This document shows, piece by piece, positions 61,259-64,000 of a stretch of 64,000 bases of DNA. Below the pieces are notes generated by a model that was not told the origin of the DNA, made no database searches, and was given only the letters and a program-made list of their open reading frames with translations. The translations under genes and the position numbers were made by a program. How positions within the stretch are numbered: the first letter of the stretch is position 1; every line of letters starts with the position of its first letter. The stretch is from Pseudoalteromonas tunicata (lineage in GTDB: Bacteria > Pseudomonadota > Gammaproteobacteria > Enterobacterales > Alteromonadaceae), in assembly GCF_002310815.1 (NCBI RefSeq), contig NZ_CP011032.1:598001-662000 (forward strand). The letters run 5' to 3'.

Positions 61259-63769
61259 ATGTCTAATCAAGACCCATTTTTAAGCCGCGAGCAAGATAAA
61301 TACGAAAATCCCGTCCCTAGCCGAGAGTTTATTTTGGCCCATTTACAGGATCGACAAAAACCAGCTTCTTTTGAAAGTCTCTGCGAAGAGCTTGATATCG
61401 TTGATGAGGAAAGAAGTATTGCGCTAAAACGTCGCTTAAGAGCGATGGAGCGAGATGGCCAGATTATTTTTAATCGATTGAAATGCTATTGCTTACCGGA
61501 CAAAGTGGGTTTGGTTAAAGGTCGCGTAATTGGTCATCGTGATGGTTTTGGTTTCTTAGCCTTAGATGATGGCGGCAAAGACTGGTTTATTCCTAAACAC
61601 CAAATGGAAGGTGTTTTCCACGGCGATCGCGTACTTGCAAAACCCGCCTCTCAAGGTAAGGGTGGCAAATGTGATGCGCGGATCGTTCGAGTTTTAGATG
61701 GTGAACGAACACCTATTATAGGGCGGTTTTTTGTTGAACACGGTATGGCGGTTGTTGTACCTGAAGATCCTCGTATTACTCAAGATATTATTATTCTGCC
61801 TGGCAATGAAAATGGTGCTCGCCATAATCAAATGGTGCAAATTGAAATTACACAGCGTCCAAGTCAACGTATGAATGCCGTCGGTAAAGTACTTGACGTG
61901 CTTGGTGAGCACTTAGCGCCAGGGATGGAAATTGAAGTGGCACTGCGTAACCATGATATCCCTCATGTTTGGCCCGATGCAGTGCTTGAACAGGTGGCTC
62001 CTTTAACCACCGATGTTGACGAAGCGGCAAAAGTGGGTCGGGTTGACTTGCGCAAATTACCTTTAGTGACCATTGATGGTGAAGATGCGCGCGATTTTGA
62101 TGACGCTGTATTCTGTGAGCGCAAAAAAAGTGGTGGCTGGCGTTTATGGGTCGCAATTGCTGATGTTTCGTATTATGTGGGCAAAGAAACGCCTCTTGAT
62201 GAAGAGGCAATTAATCGCGGCAACTCAGTATATTTCCCTGAGCAAGTCATTCCAATGTTGCCAAAAGTATTGTCCAATGGTTTATGTTCATTGAATCCAA
62301 AAGTAGACCGGTTATGCATGGTCGCTGAAATGACTATCTCAGATGCAGGGCGACTTTCTGGTTACCGCTTTTATGAGGCGGTAATGAATTCTCACGCTCG
62401 TTTTACATATACGCAAGTCGCAGCGATTCTAGCTGGAGAAACAGCCGCTGATGAGCATCAGGCATTAGTGCCGCATTTACAAGATTTATATCAAATGTAT
62501 ATGGCAATGAAAGCTGCTCGTTTAGAGCGTGGTGCGATTGAGTTTGAAACCTTAGAAGCTAAATTTATTTTTGATGCGCATCGTAAAATTGAAACCATCA
62601 CAACATTGCAACGCAACGATGCGCATAAACTCATTGAAGAATGCATGATCATGGCCAATGTGGCTGCTGCAAGATTGCTTGAAAAACATGAGGCCAGTGC
62701 GCTTTATCGTGTACATGATGAACCTGATGCTGAAAAGTTAGCCCACTTTAGAACATTTTTAAGTGAACTTGGCGTAGAAAATACTATTCCGTTAGAGCCA
62801 AGCCCAAAAGAAATTACAGAGAGCTTAGCGCGTTTGGGCGAGCGCCCTGAAATAGAGCTTATTCAAACCATGTTGCTTCGCTCAATGAAGCAAGCGGTGT
62901 ATCAATCTGAAAATATAGGTCACTTTGGTTTATCGCTACCTGCTTATGCGCACTTTACGTCACCTATTCGTCGTTATCCTGACTTAGTTGTACACCGTGC
63001 AATTAAAGGGGTATTAAAAGCGCAAGGCATGCCAACCACGGGTGCTTATGCCTATACACCAATCGAAGCCGATCATCTTGGTGCACAATGTTCTATGACT
63101 GAACGCCGAGCTGATGACGCAACACGTGAAGTAGCGGATTGGCTTAAATGTGAGTTTATGCAAGACCGGGTTGGTCAGCATTTTACTGGCGTTGTTTCAT
63201 CGGTGACGACATTTGGTTTATTTGTTCGATTAGATGAATTGTTTATTGATGGCTTAGTTCATGTAACCGCTTTGGGAAATGACTATTTTCATTATGATGG
63301 TTCGCGTCATTGTCTTGTGGGTGAAAATACCAAACAAGTATTTCGTTTAGGCGATAAAATTTCTGTCACTGTGATATCGGTGAGTTTAGATGAGCGCCGT
63401 ATCCATTTAGGGCTGCAAAGTGAGCAAGCAAACGATCGTTATGCTCGTCGACGTAACAATAAAGCGATCGAAGAAAAAATCAGTGTGCGTCAGCAACTAA
63501 AGTCAGGACGTATTCCTAATGAAGGCAAAGGGGTTGATGCTAAGAAACGTCCAGTTGATGAGAAAAAAGATAAAGCAGGTGGGCCAAGTTCAAAAGGCAA
63601 AAAAAAGCCAAGCTCAGCGGGTAAAAAAGTGGCCAAAGTGGGAGCGGCAGTTTCTGCACTAGGGCATGAGTCAGACATTAATAAAACGAAGAAAAAAAAG
63701 AAGAAAGCCATTAAACGTAAACGTCCAGGTAAAAATGCACGTAAACGTAATACCTCGGTAGGGAATTAG
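61259..63769 (+). CDS. rnr: Ribonuclease R
   Basis: 836 residues. Domain order: N-terminal HTH-like region (1 to about 80), two cold-shock domains ([33 protein letters not shown]), the RNB catalytic domain ([17 protein letters not shown] with the metal-binding Asp residues), an S1 domain ([19 protein letters not shown]) and a Lys-rich tail of about 95 residues. It degrades structured RNA 3' to 5'. rlmB follows 13 bases downstream. Confidence 0.97.
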   Translation: MSNQDPFLSREQDKYENPVPSREFILAHLQDRQKPASFESLCEELDIVDEERSIALKRRLRAMERDGQIIFNRLKCYCLPDKVGLVKGRVIGHRDGFGFLALDDGGKDWFIPKHQMEGVFHGDRVLAKPASQGKGGKCDARIVRVLDGERTPIIGRFFVEHGMAVVVPEDPRITQDIIILPGNENGARHNQMVQIEITQRPSQRMNAVGKVLDVLGEHLAPGMEIEVALRNHDIPHVWPDAVLEQVAPLTTDVDEAAKVGRVDLRKLPLVTIDGEDARDFDDAVFCERKKSGGWRLWVAIADVSYYVGKETPLDEEAINRGNSVYFPEQVIPMLPKVLSNGLCSLNPKVDRLCMVAEMTISDAGRLSGYRFYEAVMNSHARFTYTQVAAILAGETAADEHQALVPHLQDLYQMYMAMKAARLERGAIEFETLEAKFIFDAHRKIETITTLQRNDAHKLIEECMIMANVAAARLLEKHEASALYRVHDEPDAEKLAHFRTFLSELGVENTIPLEPSPKEITESLARLGERPEIELIQTMLLRSMKQAVYQSENIGHFGLSLPAYAHFTSPIRRYPDLVVHRAIKGVLKAQGMPTTGAYAYTPIEADHLGAQCSMTERRADDATREVADWLKCEFMQDRVGQHFTGVVSSVTTFGLFVRLDELFIDGLVHVTALGNDYFHYDGSRHCLVGENTKQVFRLGDKISVTVISVSLDERRIHLGLQSEQANDRYARRRNNKAIEEKISVRQQLKSGRIPNEGKGVDAKKRPVDEKKDKAGGPSSKGKKKPSSAGKKVAKVGAAVSALGHESDINKTKKKKKKAIKRKRPGKNARKRNTSVGN

Positions 63770-63782
63770 GAGCTATAAAGCA

Positions 63783-64000
63783 GTGAGTAATGAATTAATT
63801 TTTGGCTTTCATTCGGTTGAAGCTATTTTAGCAAAAGAGCCTGAGCGCTTTATTGAAATTTATGCGTTAAAAGGTCGTGAAGACAAACGTTTAAATCCAA
63901 TCCTTGAGTTAGCAGAGCAATTTGGTGTTTCAGTTCAGTTTATGCATCGTAAGACTTTGGACGAAAAAGCAGATGGTGAACAGCATCAAGGTCTTATCGC
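63783..64000 (+). CDS. rlmB: 23S rRNA (guanosine-2251-2'-O)-methyltransferase, 5' part
   Basis: 72 residues are visible before the window ends, starting at a GTG preceded by aggag. They read [20 protein letters not shown] then [15 protein letters not shown] and GEQHQGLI, the N-terminal substrate-binding domain of the SpoU family RlmB, next to rnr as in E. coli. The methyltransferase knot domain lies outside the window. Confidence 0.93.
   Translation, partial: MSNELIFGFHSVEAILAKEPERFIEIYALKGREDKRLNPILELAEQFGVSVQFMHRKTLDEKADGEQHQGLI

Overview
The window reads as one chromosomal segment of a marine gammaproteobacterium of the Alteromonadales, most likely Pseudoalteromonas or a close relative. 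The evidence is the block rsgA / orn / tRNA-Gly / queG / nnr / tsaE / amiB / mutL / miaA / hfq / hflX / hflK / hflC / DUF2065 / purA / rnr / rlmB, which keeps the classical gammaproteobacterial order, a motX gene for a sodium-driven polar flagellum between purA and rnr, a GlyGly-CTERM exoprotease, and an abundant S-layer-like protein beside a surface polysaccharide locus. Genus and species are inference.

Layout. 1-1605: 3' part of a highly expressed S-layer-like protein gene (Slr4-like), with its terminator. 1657-2901: about 1.2 kb without a convincing gene but with a diverged direct repeat of about 190-220 bp. 2902-23964: surface polysaccharide region. Its left arm (minus strand) holds a TPR protein with a SET-like methyltransferase region, a sulfotransferase, a Wzx-type flippase and a GT4 glycosyltransferase. 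Its right arm (plus strand) holds a second sulfotransferase, several glycosyltransferases, a WecG-family transferase, a five-gene dTDP-3-acetamido-3,6-dideoxyhexose cassette, a second Wzx, a Wzy candidate and two acyltransferases. 24015-24089: tRNA-Arg(CCG). 24476-28343 (minus): an apparent thiamine salvage operon (TonB receptor, thiamine-binding-family protein, PnuC/PnuT transporter, kinase). 29543-36211: TPP riboswitch and thiC-thiO-thiS-thiG-thiDE-thiF. 36321-38516: secreted M14 carboxypeptidase. 38615-41310: psd, rsgA and orn.

41465-43152 is the most unusual stretch. Five identical tRNA-Gly(GCC) genes are embedded in an array built from two unit types: a 119-bp unit carrying the tRNA, and an 82-bp unit (14 copies, one shortened) that starts like the tRNA but lacks its anticodon, T-arm and 3' acceptor strand. 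It is followed by a DUF1289 gene and a histidine kinase/response regulator pair, then by the conserved queG-to-rlmB block. Within that block nnr is split by the 3' part of a group II intron whose 5' half (ribozyme domains I-III and the N-terminal reverse transcriptase blocks) is missing, so splicing from this copy should not be possible.

How the parts work together: the polysaccharide genes should build a lipid-linked repeat containing an N-acylated 3-amino-3,6-dideoxyhexose, with sulfate and acyl decorations, flipped by Wzx and polymerised by Wzy. An S-layer would sit on such a surface glycan. The two thiamine loci cover salvage and de novo synthesis. The right-hand block is housekeeping: tRNA modification, cell division amidase, mismatch repair, RNA chaperone, membrane protease regulation, purine synthesis and RNA decay.
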